A DNA stretch of 64,000 nt from Pyrinomonadaceae bacterium (GTDB lineage Bacteria; Acidobacteriota; Blastocatellia; Pyrinomonadales; Pyrinomonadaceae): positions 43,839 through 107,838 of the forward strand of contig JACMJZ010000001.1 in NCBI GenBank assembly GCA_014380365.1. The letters run 5' to 3'. The number at the start of each line of letters is the position of its first letter. The stretch's first letter is position 1. This document shows positions 56,301 through 64,000 of the stretch, piece after piece. The notes beneath the pieces are model-generated. The model saw only the letters and a list, made by a program, of their open reading frames with translations. It was not told the DNA's origin and did no database searches. A program made the translations under genes and the position numbers.

Positions 56301-59112
56301 TTACGACTCGCTCAAGCGCCTGACTTCAGCGACCAACCCGGAGAGCGGCACGATCTGCTTTGGCACAGTCTTCGACGGTCAGTGTCAGGCAAATGGATAC
56401 GACGCCAACGGCAACCTAATCTACAAGACCGATGCGCGCGGCATCCTTAGTACTTATGGCTACGACGCGCTCAATCGCAACAAGATCGTCGATTATTCGG
56501 ATACAGCAATCAATCCTGACATCACGCGAATTTACGACACCGCGATAAACGGCAAGGGACGGCTGCGGGAGAGTTACGCGGGCGGAAGCGAAACCGTCGG
56601 GGTCAGTGTGGAGCACACGAAGATCGTTAGCTATGACGCGCTAGGCCGTCCTCTCGATCTGCGGCAAAGGTGTAAAACTTCGAGCCTCTGGAGCGGGGAA
56701 TATAAAACCGAACGTGAATACAATCTTTCCGGCGGGGTCATCTCGCAAATTTATCCGTCAGGACACAAGGTTGATTACGCATACGACAGCGCGGGCCGCA
56801 CCAACAGGTTCAGCGGAAACCTCGGCGATGGAACAGATCGTGACTACGCGACCGGCATCATCTATTCACCGCTTGGCGGCATGGCGAAAGAGCAGTTTGG
56901 CACTGATGTGCTCTTATACAACAAATCGTTTTACAACTCGCGCGGACAGTTGTCGGAGATCCGAGTTGGCGAGACCTACACCGGGCCGACCGACACCGGC
57001 TGGGAACGCGGGGCCATCATAAATCATTACAGCAACCAAGCCGGCTGCTGGGGTGCGAGTTGCAACGCCACGGATAACAACGGCAATCTAAGAAGACAGG
57101 ATCACTGGATTAAGAACAGCACCGGGGGAGTGGCTGCGATCTACACGCAGGAGTTTGACTATGACCGCCTCAATCGCATCCAGCGTGTAAAGGAAGGGAC
57201 GAGCTGGCAGCAGGAGTACGTCTATGATCGTTGGGGCAACCGCACTATTCATCAAACAAACACCTGGGGCGTGGGCATTAATAAAAAGGATTTTGCTGTC
57301 AACACCGGGAACAACCGGCTGGGCGTGCCCGAAGGACAGACCGGCGAGATGATTTACGACAACGCCGGCAATCTCACGACCGACACCTACAGCGGAGCGG
57401 CGGTTGCACGTGCGTACGATGCCGAGAATCGCATGACTTCCGAGACGCAAGCAAATGGTTATCTTGCGGCCAGCTACACCTATAACGCGGACGGCCAGCG
57501 GGTGCGACGCACGGTCGGCGGTCAGCCGTCAGCGGTCACTACCTGGCAAGTCTACGGCTTCGATGGCGAGTTGCTTGCTGAATATGCAGCAAACACTTCC
57601 TACACCACGCCGCAGAAAGAATATGGCTACCGGAATGGCCAGTTGCTGATCACGGCGGAGACTGGCGCGGGCACCACGGAGAATGTAGCCTGGACCAATG
57701 TGGTAGGGGCGACAGTGTCGGGAAACAGCTTGACCAAGACGGCGGCTACTGCCTGGGGCAATGCCGGGGCGGCGTCAACCAGATCTATCGTGTCGGGTGA
57801 CGGCTATGTTGAGTTCAGCGTCACCTCGCTTTACACGGGGATGGTGGCGCTTAGTCAGACGGACGCGAATCAGGATTACACCACGATGGAGTTTGCGCTG
57901 CTGCCTAACTCGGATGGAAACCTCTATGTGTTCGAGTCCGGCGCGAACCGGGGTGTAGTGAGCACTTACACGACCGCGGACAGATTTCGGGTGGCGGTCG
58001 AAGGTGGGGTGGTGAAGTATCGGAAGAATGGGACGCTGGTTTACACCAGCACGGTAGCGCCCACTTTTCCACTGCTGGTCGATGCGGGGCTTTACCACAA
58101 TGGCGGCACACAATCGAATGTAGTGATCAGCGGCAACCTCGGTGGCAGCGGCAGCACGAGCTCCAACATAAACTGGCTGGTGGCGGATCAACTCGGCACG
58201 CCGCGCATGGTGTTTGACCAGACGGGCGCGCTGGCGATGACGAAGCGGCATGATTATCTGCCGTTCGGGGAGGAACTGTATGCTGACACTGGTGGAAGAA
58301 CCACAGGCCAGGGATATACAGCCTCCGGCAACCTCCCTGCGGATGGCGCGCGGCAGAAGTTCACCCTCAAAGAACGGGACATTGAAACTGGGCTGGACTA
58401 CTTCGGGGCGCGGTACTACGCCAGCACCCAGGGGCGGTTCACCGGAGCCGATCCTTACGACATCAACATTGAGCGTCAGAACACTTCCGATCCTGAGGAA
58501 GCGGACGCTCTTTTCCGAGACTACATATTCCAACCTCAGCATTGGAATCGTTACGCCTACGCTCTCAACAACCCCCTAAGATATGTCGATCCCGATGGAC
58601 GGCTTGAATATGAGACTGAGCTCTTGGGGAAAAAGATCAAGGTGAAGATCTCCGACAAGCTTGACAAGAAGGAACAAGACGCCATCAGGACGAACATCGA
58701 TAACGCAATTGCTAAGATCAACGGCGGCGCCGATAGACTGACCTCAGAGCAGACAAAGGCAATCAACAGCATGAAGGGCATTGAAGTTGGGGACAGAAAG
58801 AGCGATACCGGAATGAATACCGAAAGCGGAGTTTTTATGATCAATCCGCACCGAGTTGAGAATTCCACTCTTGATGGTCTAACCGGCGATATCATTCACG
58901 ATTCTCACCATAAAGATCAGGCTAACCGAGGGTTGAAATACAATGAGAAGACCGCCATAGAGCGTGAAAAGGAAGCCAGCGCATTTACTGTTGGCGTTGC
59001 TGAAAGAATAGGCCTCGACAGTAAGACCATAGAGCACTTTAAGAAAGACGCCAGAGAGGGCCACACACCGTTCAAGACTAAGAGCAGACCGCCGAAAACA
59101 AAGACGCCTTAA
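53320..59112 (+). CDS. Secreted RHS/YD-repeat protein with C-terminal metallopeptidase-like toxin domain
   Basis: The start is ATG 53320 after AAGGAG; the ATG at 53362 is an alternative. The 1930-residue protein begins with a signal peptide (FILVFLVSSFSVLAQ), then a beta-rich head and tens of YD repeats (YDALGR, YDRLNR, YDNAGN). The RHS core closes with KERDIETGLDYFGARYYAS, NRYAYALNNPLRYVDPDGRL. The last 145 residues form a variable toxin region; HDSHHKDQ followed by EKEASAF supplies two histidines and a glutamate in the order of zinc peptidases. That activity is inferred. The gene is followed by an immunity-like gene and by displaced copies of its 3' end. Confidence 0.88.
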   Translation: MSILPFPSSTERKAMTARERTSNSPLAFILVFLVSSFSVLAQEQNQYDKGTPAQHAAGVSPLGSYTTAELGTINLSNGSLNFSLPLGKIGGRGFSIPLTLNYSSKVWSASTDTDEDRAQVQFRAAFAEFTHLYNSTGFFGQMGAGWSVGAAPELSHTIVRIKRINSGPNIGCYTYTLPKLTLRLPGNGEIEFRDDVYDGAPLLSNCDGWSSTTSRGSRWHATDGSGMIYISDINNAASMHFGNLSGVVITSDGTRYRFDGPRCVSITDRNGNRITINYISENEVQYVDQLGRVTKLQENVADPENPGVTLAFLVTLPGYNATNRYYKIKSGVMNQNYRSDINPALPVITGDYDPLSKYPDQSGTKLFPLSYSGFFQRIDNRPVLSELELPDHRSLRFRYNKFGEVAEAQLPTGGKIWYEFQHSFSLPAGNSPSYETSGDYHTSVWIDRALSQRKIFSDGTTLDCTWNYQYTGAATNVGASSPTGELVLSEVHHFMPAGRYTEAPGAGGAHDGTYYNLWSTGIEWRTETKDASGAIIFASEQDWTQRAPVSWSTYPQEQPVKDNRVNSQRRILDDGKIASTTTIYDQFNNPIETSEFDFDTTLKRRTVTSYSATNLVNGVDYGSDSIRLLRLPLEQSIYDVGGIEHARTIYEYDIYAGDPHDILKSYTSITGHDTNYGPGKTTRGNVTRLGRWIKTTNSYLYTYPRYDIVGNVVSAKDARGNISSISFADDFGDGSNPGSGTQGSQGATYALPTLTTSPSPNVGEQPHTSQSQYDFSTGLPTGVKDRNNIITQTYYNDPLNRPTLVKSALGVAGVENHTSVFYAPATVFGITLAKNDVLTVKDQAAVGDAVLRSWTVTDGFGRTKESWSRDPQGDVKAITNYDALGRTSQTSNPFRPSLGETAVYTATAYDLAGRLLTVTTPDNAVVTTSYSGNTVTVQDQAGKQRKSVTDALGRLKGVYEAPNDPSYNYLTGYSYDTLDNLTSVSQGSQTRTFVYDSLKRLTSATNPESGTICFGTVFDGQCQANGYDANGNLIYKTDARGILSTYGYDALNRNKIVDYSDTAINPDITRIYDTAINGKGRLRESYAGGSETVGVSVEHTKIVSYDALGRPLDLRQRCKTSSLWSGEYKTEREYNLSGGVISQIYPSGHKVDYAYDSAGRTNRFSGNLGDGTDRDYATGIIYSPLGGMAKEQFGTDVLLYNKSFYNSRGQLSEIRVGETYTGPTDTGWERGAIINHYSNQAGCWGASCNATDNNGNLRRQDHWIKNSTGGVAAIYTQEFDYDRLNRIQRVKEGTSWQQEYVYDRWGNRTIHQTNTWGVGINKKDFAVNTGNNRLGVPEGQTGEMIYDNAGNLTTDTYSGAAVARAYDAENRMTSETQANGYLAASYTYNADGQRVRRTVGGQPSAVTTWQVYGFDGELLAEYAANTSYTTPQKEYGYRNGQLLITAETGAGTTENVAWTNVVGATVSGNSLTKTAATAWGNAGAASTRSIVSGDGYVEFSVTSLYTGMVALSQTDANQDYTTMEFALLPNSDGNLYVFESGANRGVVSTYTTADRFRVAVEGGVVKYRKNGTLVYTSTVAPTFPLLVDAGLYHNGGTQSNVVISGNLGGSGSTSSNINWLVADQLGTPRMVFDQTGALAMTKRHDYLPFGEELYADTGGRTTGQGYTASGNLPADGARQKFTLKERDIETGLDYFGARYYASTQGRFTGADPYDINIERQNTSDPEEADALFRDYIFQPQHWNRYAYALNNPLRYVDPDGRLEYETELLGKKIKVKISDKLDKKEQDAIRTNIDNAIAKINGGADRLTSEQTKAINSMKGIEVGDRKSDTGMNTESGVFMINPHRVENSTLDGLTGDIIHDSHHKDQANRGLKYNEKTAIEREKEASAFTVGVAERIGLDSKTIEHFKKDAREGHTPFKTKSRPPKTKTP
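57853..58658 (+). repeat. RHS 3' region, copy A of an 800-base direct repeat
   Basis: This stretch of the full-length RHS gene, from AGTCAGACGGACGCGAATCA to the start of the toxin domain, is nearly identical to 59711-60501. Differences are scattered and mostly silent, apart from a linker indel near 58150. The repeat stops where the two toxin domains begin to diverge. Confidence 0.85.
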
Positions 59113-59134
59113 ATGAGTAAAGGATAACTACGCT

Positions 59135-59689
59135 ATGAAAGTATTGTTGGTTCTAGGATTGGCTTTTGGAGCTATTGTCAGTTTTGCGACCCACGCTGCA
59201 ACGGCTAAAGATCGAATAGAAAGCGCGGCTGTCAATCAGGAGGCGAATGGGTTGGAACTGTCCCTTGCCGCTGATAAACGCAGATACAAGCGGGGTGACG
59301 AGATCAGACTGCAAGCGATGCTTCTCAATACTGGTAGATACATTTTTGTCTACGGCACTCTTGAGTGGGGGCATTACGCAAGCTTCACGCTTTATGTTCG
59401 CGATGCCAGGGGCAAGGAGGTGGAATCAGATTTCATCCACGACGCTCTGACGCACCCACTAGAACCTACTGATAGAAGCCCGTTTGTGAAACTGCTCCCC
59501 TATCATTTCCTGGGAAAGTACTATTACTCGACAATCCGTAAACTAAACATGCAGAAACCCGGAAGGTATGCCATATTTGTTGAATATCACTCTCCGATCT
59601 CGACCACGGAGGTTGAGTTGAAACCATTCTTTGGGAAAGAGAACGGCACAATAAAGTCGAACGTGGTGTACGTCGAAGTTCTTCGCTAG
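59135..59689 (+). CDS. Secreted immunity-like protein for the RHS toxin (paralogue 1)
   Basis: ATG 59135 follows AAAGGATAAC, 22 bases after the RHS stop. The 184-residue product has a signal peptide (LLVLGLAFGAIVSFATHAATA) and a beta-sandwich-like body (LELSLAADKRRYKRGDEIRL, then YAIFVEYHSPISTTEVELKPFF). Two paralogues follow at 61.0 and 61.6 kb. Its place right after the toxin end and its copy with each displaced toxin cassette make immunity the simplest role. A periplasmic location fits protection against an extracellular peptidase-type toxin. No named family is recognised. Confidence 0.7.
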   Translation: MKVLLVLGLAFGAIVSFATHAATAKDRIESAAVNQEANGLELSLAADKRRYKRGDEIRLQAMLLNTGRYIFVYGTLEWGHYASFTLYVRDARGKEVESDFIHDALTHPLEPTDRSPFVKLLPYHFLGKYYYSTIRKLNMQKPGRYAIFVEYHSPISTTEVELKPFFGKENGTIKSNVVYVEVLR

Positions 59690-60979
59690 GAGTTAATCGC
59701 GCTCACGCTCAGTCAGACGGACGCGAATCAGGACTACACCACGATGGAGTTTGCGCTGCTGCCTAACTCGGATGGAAACCTCTACGTGTTCGAGTCCGGC
59801 GCGAACCGGGGTGTGGTGAGCACTTACACGACCGTGGACAGATTTCGGGTGGCGGTTGAGGGCGGGGTGGTGAAGTATCGGAAGAATGGAACGCTGGTTT
59901 ACACCAGCACGGTAGCGCCCACTTACCCGCTGCTGGTGGATGCCGGGCTTTATCACAACGGCGGCACCCAATCGAATGTCGTGATCAGCGGCAACCTGGG
60001 TGGCGGCAGTGGCGGGGGCACGGCCGCGATCAATTGGCTGGTGCCGGACCAGCTGGGCACGCCGCGCATGGTGTTTGACCAGACGGGCGCGCTGGCAAAC
60101 GTGAAGCGGCACGACTATCTGCCGTTCGGTGAGGAACTGGATGCGGATCAAGGCGGCCGCACCCCCGCGCTCGGCTACTCTGGCGACACCGTCCGCCAAA
60201 AGTTCACCCTGAAAGAACGGGACAATGAAACCGGGCTCGATTACTTCGGTGCCAGGTACTATGCGAGCATGCAAGGAAGGTTCACCGGAGCAGATCCTTA
60301 CGACATCAACTTTGAGCGCCAAATGACTTCCGATCCTGAGGAAGCGGAAGATCTGTTTAGAGACTACATATTCCAACCTCAGCATTGGAACCGCTATGCT
60401 TACGCTCTGAACAACCCTCTCAAATATGTCGATCCTGATGGACGGCTTGAATATGAGACTGAGCTCTTAGGGAAAAAGATCAAGGTGAAGATCTCCGACA
60501 ATCTTAAGTCGGAGAACGGAAAGCAGAAATTGAAGGGGGATGATCTGACCAAGGCGCAAGAGAAGATCAAGCAAAACATCGATAATGCGATTGCAAAGAT
60601 AAACTCGGGTCAAACTCAGTTATCGTCAGAACAGATAACAGCCATCAACAGCATGAAAGGCATCGAAGTCAGGACTGACATCCCGTATCCCGGTATGAAC
60701 GGATCAACCTTTCAGATGACTCAACGGTATTCTGAGACTGACGATCCCGAAACCCTGCCCGCCGCTTTTATTCACGATTCCTTCCATGCAGATCAAAATA
60801 GGCGAGGTGTCCCGTCAAGCGGCAGGGAGGCTGAAAAACAAGCGAGCGCTTTTACTGTTCCGATACTCGAGAAACTAGGGATGAGCAACAGGATCATCGA
60901 AGCTTACAGGAAAGACGCTAAAGAAGGTCACGGGGCATGGGGTCAGAAGACCAGGCCCCCGAGGAAAAAGACTCCTTAA
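59690..60979 (+). pseudogene. Displaced RHS C-terminal cassette (orphan toxin tip 2)
   Basis: Immediately after the immunity stop, and in the same frame, the sequence re-enters the RHS core (ALTLSQTDANQDY) and runs to a second toxin end. There is no start with a ribosome site; the first ATG is at 59744. The toxin domain is related to the first one but clearly diverged: HDSFHADQNRRG and EKQASAF replace HDSHHKDQANRG and EKEASAF, with the conserved lead AINSMKGIEV. It resembles orphan RHS tips kept as a silent reserve for recombination into the full-length gene. Confidence 0.8.
59711..60501 (+). repeat. RHS 3' region, copy B of the 800-base direct repeat
   Basis: Second copy of 57853-58658, starting 22 bases after the first immunity stop. 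Such long, nearly identical stretches upstream of different toxin ends allow homologous exchange of the toxin tip. Confidence 0.85.
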
Positions 60980-61002
60980 ACTGAGTAAAGGAAGCAAACG
61001 CT

Positions 61003-61554
61003 ATGAAAGTATTAGCTATCGCATTAGCTCTGGTCGCTATTGTCAGTATTACTGTTGAAGCAGCGATGGCCCAACAGCCAAAAGGAGACGCGACTATTGG
61101 CCAAAAGGCACAGGGGTTGGAACTGGTTCTTGTCGTTGACAAGCGCAAGTATAAACTAAGTGAGGAGTTGAAACTGCAAGTTATTCTGGTCAATCCCACC
61201 AGCAAGCCGGTCTATGTATTCCGAACCCTTGATTGGGGCGTTTCGGCAAGCTTAAGCCTCCATCTGCGTGGTGCTTCAGGAAGAGAGATAGAGCCAGAAT
61301 TCCCTCCGGACGCTCAGACTTACGACTCTCCCGATGATAAAAGCGCTTTTGTAAAACTCAGCCCGGATCATTTTCTTGGAGCTAACTTCCCTGCATCAGT
61401 CAAATTTTTGAACTTCACTCGACCCGGAAAGTACGCCATTTCCGTTGAGTATACTTCTCCATTCTCGACTACGGAAGTTGATTTAAAACCATTCTTGGGT
61501 AAGGAGCATGGGCCAATCAAATCGAACGTTGTGTGGATAGAAGTTGTTCGATAG
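61003..61554 (+). CDS. Secreted immunity-like protein (paralogue 2)
   Basis: ATG 61003 follows AAAGGAAGC, 23 bases after the second toxin end. The 183-residue protein has a signal peptide (ALALVAIVSITVEAAMAQ) and the same body plan as paralogue 1: LVVDKRKYKLSEELKLQV, RTLDWG, a DKSAFVKL box and FSTTEVDLKPFLG. It is the expected partner of the second toxin tip. It is much closer to paralogue 3 than to paralogue 1. Confidence 0.7.
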   Translation: MKVLAIALALVAIVSITVEAAMAQQPKGDATIGQKAQGLELVLVVDKRKYKLSEELKLQVILVNPTSKPVYVFRTLDWGVSASLSLHLRGASGREIEPEFPPDAQTYDSPDDKSAFVKLSPDHFLGANFPASVKFLNFTRPGKYAISVEYTSPFSTTEVDLKPFLGKEHGPIKSNVVWIEVVR

Positions 61555-61587
61555 TCCACACATTGCCGGTTCGTCAAACAAAACACT

Positions 61588-62136
61588 ATGAAAGTATTAG
61601 TTCTCGCGTTGGCTATTGGAGTTATTGTCAGTCTTGCTGGTGACGCGGCAATCGCTCAAGAACAAAAGGGGGATGCGACTGGTGTGCAACACGGTGGCTT
61701 GGAATTATCTCTTGTGTCCCAAAAACGCAGCTATAAGCGGAATGACCAGTTCAAACTGCAAGTGATGTTGGTCAATCCCACAAGCAAGCCCGTCTATGTC
61801 TTTGGGACTCTTGATTGGGGGTATTCTGCGAGCCTCATGTTTTACATCCGTGACTCGTCGGGAAGAGAGATTGAGCCAAAACTCTCGCCGGACTCTCAGA
61901 CTTATGCAACGGCAGATGACAAGAGTGCTTTTGTGAAACTAGAGCCTGATCACTTTTTTGGCACTACTTACTTCGCGCCACTCAGTTTTATGAATCTAAA
62001 TAAGCCCGGGAGGTATGCTATTTCCGTCGAGTATATTTCTCCATTCTCGATTGCTGAGGTTGAGCTGAAGCCGTTCCTTGGCAAAGAGAGCGGCCCATTA
62101 AAGTCTAACGTGGTGTGGATAGAAGTGGTCCGATAG
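61588..62136 (+). CDS. Secreted immunity-like protein (paralogue 3)
   Basis: 182 residues, a close copy of paralogue 2 (shared NPTSKPVYVFGTLDWG, DDKSAFVKLEPDHF, KSNVVWIEVVR). It has no convincing ribosome site, so it may depend on transcription and translation from upstream. There is no toxin tip directly before it; it could be a spare immunity gene. Its stop lies next to the junction with the third RHS remnant, where GTCCGATAG meets the RHS sequence TCCGCCAGAAG. Confidence 0.65.
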   Translation: MKVLVLALAIGVIVSLAGDAAIAQEQKGDATGVQHGGLELSLVSQKRSYKRNDQFKLQVMLVNPTSKPVYVFGTLDWGYSASLMFYIRDSSGREIEPKLSPDSQTYATADDKSAFVKLEPDHFFGTTYFAPLSFMNLNKPGRYAISVEYISPFSIAEVELKPFLGKESGPLKSNVVWIEVVR

Positions 62137-62957
62137 TCCGCCAGAAGTTCACCCGCAAAGAACGGGATAACGAAACCGGCCTCGACTCTTTCTTGCTCGA
62201 TACTACGCGAGCACACAGGGACGGTTTACTTCGCCAGATGAGTTTACAGGAGGACCTGACGAACTCTTTGTGCTTGGGAGTGGAGACGGACAGAAACAAG
62301 CTTTGCCGTATGCCAACATCAGCCATCCTGAGTCACTGAATAAGTACTCTTATGTCTACAACAATCCTTTACGTTTCATTGATCCCGATGGTCATTGCGG
62401 GACACCTTCAGGGCTAAAGCCGGGACAAGTAGGAATCTGCGTGGCTTCTTACATTAAGACAAAATGGTTTATGAAGGCAGGACGCGGTGATAATCGAGGT
62501 CCTAACGGGCAAGGAGGAACAGCTCGCGTTGAGGTTCGCGTCGTAGTGGATGTTAAAAACGGTACTGTAACGAAGACCGATGAGGCGATGGGGACGAGCG
62601 GAATAGTCCATCCGTCCGTCGGGTTTCAAGCCACCGGAGCATCTTTGGTGTCTGAGCCTAATAAAGACAAGCAAGGCAACCTGTACTTTCAGATCAGCCA
62701 GCATGGTGATAGTGCTATGAATGTGGGGAATCGCATCGGGACTATCGACAATCATCTCAACATGGTGGCGACGCCAGATAACAAGGTTGGAGTTACCGAA
62801 AGCAAGCACCGCTAAGGACTTTCCCTCCCTGGAAGTTTCTAAATACACGATGGATGGCAAAGGAAATGTCACGACCACTCCAGTGCTATTAAAAACAGAG
62901 ACCGATCGAAGCGCTCTTAAAAAACCGGAGCAACCGGTGCAGGCAGATCCAAAATGA
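62137..62957 (+). pseudogene. Third displaced RHS tip, frameshifted
   Basis: Begins in the conserved VRQKFTRKERDNETGLD stretch of the RHS core, then shifts frame near 62190 to LARYYASTQGRFTSPDEFTG and continues through NKYSYVYNNPLRFIDPDGHC. The toxin end differs from the first two (VGFQATGASLVSEPN, HGDSAMNVGNRIGT). A second shift near 62805 leads from VGVTES to STAKDFPSLEVSKYTMDGKG, ending at TGA 62955-62957. Two single-base shifts are needed, so it is a decayed tip or carries sequencing errors. Confidence 0.65.
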
Positions 62958-63553
62958 GACGCCACAAAATCACATTTTTGTTGTGCGGCCTAATTGCGGG
63001 ATTGACCTCTGTCACGCTCGGAACGTTGTCACTCGAATTTCTTGCGTACGGAGTTGGGCCTCTCTTTTTTGTTGCAGTAGTCGCGGGCATTGCCATCACA
63101 GGTGTATGGCGCCAATTCCGAATCAGTTTTTGGCGATACTCTGCCGGCCTGCTACTTAGCACCATCACATATGTGGCGGCGCTGGTCGCGTTCAGCGCGG
63201 TGGGAGGATTCTCACCCAATTTGTTTGGCGTTCAACTATCCGCTCATATCGAGGACTTTCGTGTCGATGTCTTTTTAGGTCTAATCGCAGCCGGTGGTGT
63301 GGGAGCTAGTGGTATCGCAGTCTTCACGGCGATTCTTACCAAAGAGTGGAGCACTTCTCTCCTGCTACAATTAGTGTTGGCTGGCCTTATCACGACAGTT
63401 GTAACGTTCCTTGTCAACCTGCCTTTCCATAACTACTGGTCCTTCCTTGGTGGTTTGCTGCCACTAGGTAACGCCCTTTTTTGCTGGCTCGTAGGTGCAG
63501 AGGTCTGGCGAAATGTGTACTCCCTGGAACAGCTTCGCAACGGCAAACATTAA
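62954..63553 (+). CDS. Polytopic membrane protein, candidate immunity protein for the third tip
   Basis: The ATG overlaps the stop of the third RHS tip by four bases (ATGA), a usual toxin-immunity coupling. The 199-residue protein has about six membrane helices (FLLCGLIAGLTSVTLGTLSLEFL, FFVAVVAGIAITGVW, LLQLVLAGLITTVVTFLV, and others) and a short basic start. No transporter motif is visible. A membrane immunity protein would suit a pore-forming or membrane-active toxin, but the toxin family is not recognised, so the pairing rests on position alone. Confidence 0.6.
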   Translation: MRRHKITFLLCGLIAGLTSVTLGTLSLEFLAYGVGPLFFVAVVAGIAITGVWRQFRISFWRYSAGLLLSTITYVAALVAFSAVGGFSPNLFGVQLSAHIEDFRVDVFLGLIAAGGVGASGIAVFTAILTKEWSTSLLLQLVLAGLITTVVTFLVNLPFHNYWSFLGGLLPLGNALFCWLVGAEVWRNVYSLEQLRNGKH

Positions 63554-63769
63554 TTGTCTGGCGCAGCGGACCCGCGCGCCACGCATGATAAATCCGGTGG
63601 GTCTGAATGTCTTGATCAAGCGGATCCGATTCTGGAAATGCGGACGGCGTTGGTCCAGCGCTGGATGCGCCGTCACCGGCTTACAGTGCAGGAGGCCTCT
63701 CGCAGCTTCGTCTTCAAATAAGTCTTTCTTTAGTTCCTGCCGTTCGTTGACAACTTGCTCGCGCGCGGG

Positions 63770-64000
63770 GCGAGTTGCAGCCTGCCTGGCGATACGCGCG
63801 AGTACGCCGGGACTGCGAGCACGGCGTTGCGGCACACGCATACCGGCTACCGCATGGATCCGGTCGCCGACGCAGCTTACCTATCTCGCTACATCCTTGG
63901 CCTGGTAAAGGAACAAACGCTCTTTGAAGTTAACGGCAGCACCGAGACTCTCATGTCCAAAGTCGGTTTTCAGTATGACGAGACAGACTCGATTGAGGGC
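63770..64000 (+). pseudogene. Another RHS fragment, cut by the window edge
   Basis: In one frame the end of the window reads SRYILGLVKEQTLFEVNGST, then ETLMSKVGFQYDETDSIEG. This is typical of the middle part of secreted RHS proteins, upstream of the main YD repeats. No start codon with a ribosome site is evident and the frame fades before about 63770, so this is probably an internal piece of a further RHS copy. The 200 bases between the membrane protein and here show nothing I can identify. Confidence 0.5.

Overview
The window reads like a chromosome segment of a soil-type bacterium, most likely Acidobacteriota (Blastocatellia-like). This is inferred from style rather than from any marker gene. 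The signs are an ECF sigma factor of the kind that sits beside Ser/Thr kinases with WD40/PD40 propellers, several such kinases, large YD-repeat (RHS) secreted proteins and many degraded integrases. No rRNA or complete tRNA gene is present. Coding density is moderate, with accessory cassettes separated by recombination scars.

Layout. 1-6.9 kb: the 3' end of a large gene (possibly a defence-type NTPase), a membrane Ser/Thr kinase, a polytopic membrane protein and three remnants of tyrosine integrases. 6.9-12.6 kb: a GC-rich block with a subtilase plus a small coupled protein, and on the minus strand an ECF sigma factor followed by a kinase-PD40 propeller protein. 13.0-26.3 kb: a long plus-strand cluster that resembles the NTP-dependent conflict systems built from effector-associated domains (EADs), TRAFAC GTPases and GTPase-associated protein 1 (GAP1). 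It holds a trypsin-like protease/kinase/EAD fusion, an EAD/helical-repeat protein, a vWA-FGE protein, a GAP1-like protein translationally coupled to it, a zinc-finger GTPase/TM/FGE protein, a PEGA-domain secreted protein, a glycine-zipper secreted protein and a second GTPase/TM/TPR protein.

26.7-43.4 kb: a 16-kb operon-like run of five genes (a subtilase, a DUF6603-type beta-rich giant and three large proteins of unknown function of 1074, 1826 and 649 residues). Close to its two ends lie a 3' fragment of a tRNA-Met(CAT) gene and a decayed second copy of the same core, so it looks like an island inserted at, or copied with, a tRNA end. 43.5-50.4 kb: a decaying mobilizable element with an integrase carrying an in-frame amber codon just before the catalytic tyrosine, a small HTH protein, a relaxase broken by a frameshift and nonsense codons, an accessory DNA-binding protein and a long inverted repeat that could be an origin of transfer.

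50.5-53.1 kb: a small secreted peptide divergent from a TPR regulator with a C-terminal Fis-type HTH, followed by a truncated paralogue of the regulator. 53.3-64 kb: an RHS locus with a full-length secreted RHS protein ending in a metallopeptidase-like toxin domain, then displaced RHS C-terminal cassettes, each with immunity-like genes (three paralogous secreted proteins and one membrane protein), and the start of further RHS sequence at the right edge.

The two most interesting regions are the EAD/GAP1/GTPase cluster (13-26 kb), where known conflict-system modules appear in an uncommon arrangement, and the unexplained five-gene giant operon (27-43 kb).
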